The notes beneath the pieces were generated by a model. The model saw only the letters and a list, made by a program, of their open reading frames with translations, was not told the DNA's origin and searched no databases. A stretch of DNA of 64,000 nt from Saprospiraceae bacterium (GTDB taxonomy: Bacteria > Bacteroidota > Bacteroidia > Chitinophagales > Saprospiraceae), in contig JADKAA010000029.1 in the NCBI GenBank assembly GCA_016715465.1, positions 434,001 to 498,000 on the forward strand, in the 5' to 3' direction. Below, piece by piece: positions 63,643-64,000 of this stretch (positions are counted from its first letter, which is position 1; every line of letters starts with the position of its first letter). Made by a program: the position numbers and the translations under genes.

Positions 63643-64000
63643 ATGAGGTTAATTATTGCTTTTGCTTGCTTTACAATCATTTTGAATACTGCCAGTGCTC
63701 AAATGGCCCCAAAAAATTGGTACCATTTAGATGCCACTGAAGGGTACAATGGAACATCTTCCTACAAAACCTTTACCCAGCTCATAAAAGACAAGGTGGG
63801 TAAAACTGTAGTCGTGGCCATCATTGACTCAGGCATTGATGTTGAACATGAAGACCTGAAAGCCAATATTTGGAAAAATCCAGGTGAGATTGCCGGGAAT
63901 GGCATCGACGACGACAAAAATGGTTATGTGGATGACGTTCACGGATGGAATTTCATTGGTGGACCGGGTGGAAAAAATGTAGGACCTGAAACCTATGAAG
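63643..64000 (+). CDS. Subtilisin-like S8 serine protease (partial)
   Basis: The gene runs off the right edge; about 119 residues are seen. Signal peptide MRLIIAFACFTIILNTASAQ. The catalytic Asp is in VVVAIIDSGIDVEHEDLKAN, followed by a DDDKNGYVDDVHGWNFIGG calcium/loop motif typical of Bacteroidota S8A proteases. The His and Ser sites lie beyond the window, and a T9SS tail cannot be checked. Probably exported, perhaps through T9SS. Confidence 0.9.
   Translation, partial: MRLIIAFACFTIILNTASAQMAPKNWYHLDATEGYNGTSSYKTFTQLIKDKVGKTVVVAIIDSGIDVEHEDLKANIWKNPGEIAGNGIDDDKNGYVDDVHGWNFIGGPGGKNVGPETYE

Noticed and set aside
1..64000. tRNA, rRNA, CRISPR, phage, transposon and defence modules
   Set aside because: None visible by reading all intergenic gaps; no repeats with regular spacing and no transposase or integrase motifs.

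Overview
The window reads as a contiguous piece of a Bacteroidota chromosome, probably from the Saprospiria/Chitinophagia side of the phylum and possibly assembled from long reads. Supporting signs: the short RpoD-type sigma factor that starts MRQLKITNKI; several TAnnTTTG-type -7 boxes; BshC of bacillithiol synthesis; a type IX secretion (T9SS) sorting tail on an M43 protease; an HU/CCDC81-like domain joined to a SPOR domain; a DUF6089 beta-barrel; an alpha-2-macroglobulin/PBP1C pair; and many lipoproteins. I see no rRNA, tRNA, CRISPR array, insertion sequence, prophage or integrase. This is core and envelope-rich chromosome, not a mobile island.

Layout. 1-3.5 kb: YceI-like protein (cut by the left edge), then hemL-histidine kinase-response regulator, overlapping by one base at each junction. 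3.7-9.8 kb: HU/SPOR membrane protein, a putative zinc metalloprotease lipoprotein overlapping a NamZ-type muramidase, a frameshifted penicillin acylase and a small membrane protein. 9.9-13.8 kb: bshC, photolyase, rpoD. 14-18.3 kb: an unknown protein, a secreted protein usually mislabelled asparagine synthetase B, and a VWA-type membrane protein. 18.3-24.2 kb (minus): gmhB-like phosphatase, RidA, queE, mgsA, uvrC (frameshifted), GH20 hexosaminidase. 24.4-32.4 kb: giant alpha-2-macroglobulin lipoprotein and PBP1C. 32.4-38.3 kb: TPR lipoprotein, two small beta-barrels, di-haem peroxidase, TPR-like lipoprotein, lactonase. 38.4-41.2 kb: ECF sigma factor, membrane anti-sigma candidate and three consecutive DUF4252-type secreted proteins. 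41.2-49.9 kb: MazG-like NTPase, beta-barrel, GDPD lipoprotein, dihydroorotase, tilS, lipoprotein, T9SS M43 protease, GlsB-like membrane protein, two unknowns, tpiA. 50.1-53.6 kb: ppk1, purB and a hairpin terminator. 53.7-57.2 kb: an active/inactive M16 peptidase pair. 57.5-62.3 kb: recQ, glycosyltransferase and ABC exporter, overlapping. 62.4-64 kb: DUF6089 barrel and the start of a subtilase.

The most striking feature is technical or evolutionary. At least eight otherwise well-conserved genes are broken by a 1-2 base slip, mostly in short homopolymers or a CT/GA dinucleotide run (penicillin acylase, AsnB-like, uvrC, ECF sigma factor, M43 protease, both M16 peptidases, ABC exporter), and one TPR gene has an in-frame stop. 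That density in housekeeping genes points to uncorrected indels rather than gene decay, and the features below give the reconstructed spans. Biologically the more interesting units are the sigma/anti-sigma/DUF4252x3 locus, the NamZ-metalloprotease pair, the HU-TM-SPOR protein, the kinase/regulator coupled to hemL, and the M16 pair with one degenerate subunit. I did not find a clearly unprecedented system.
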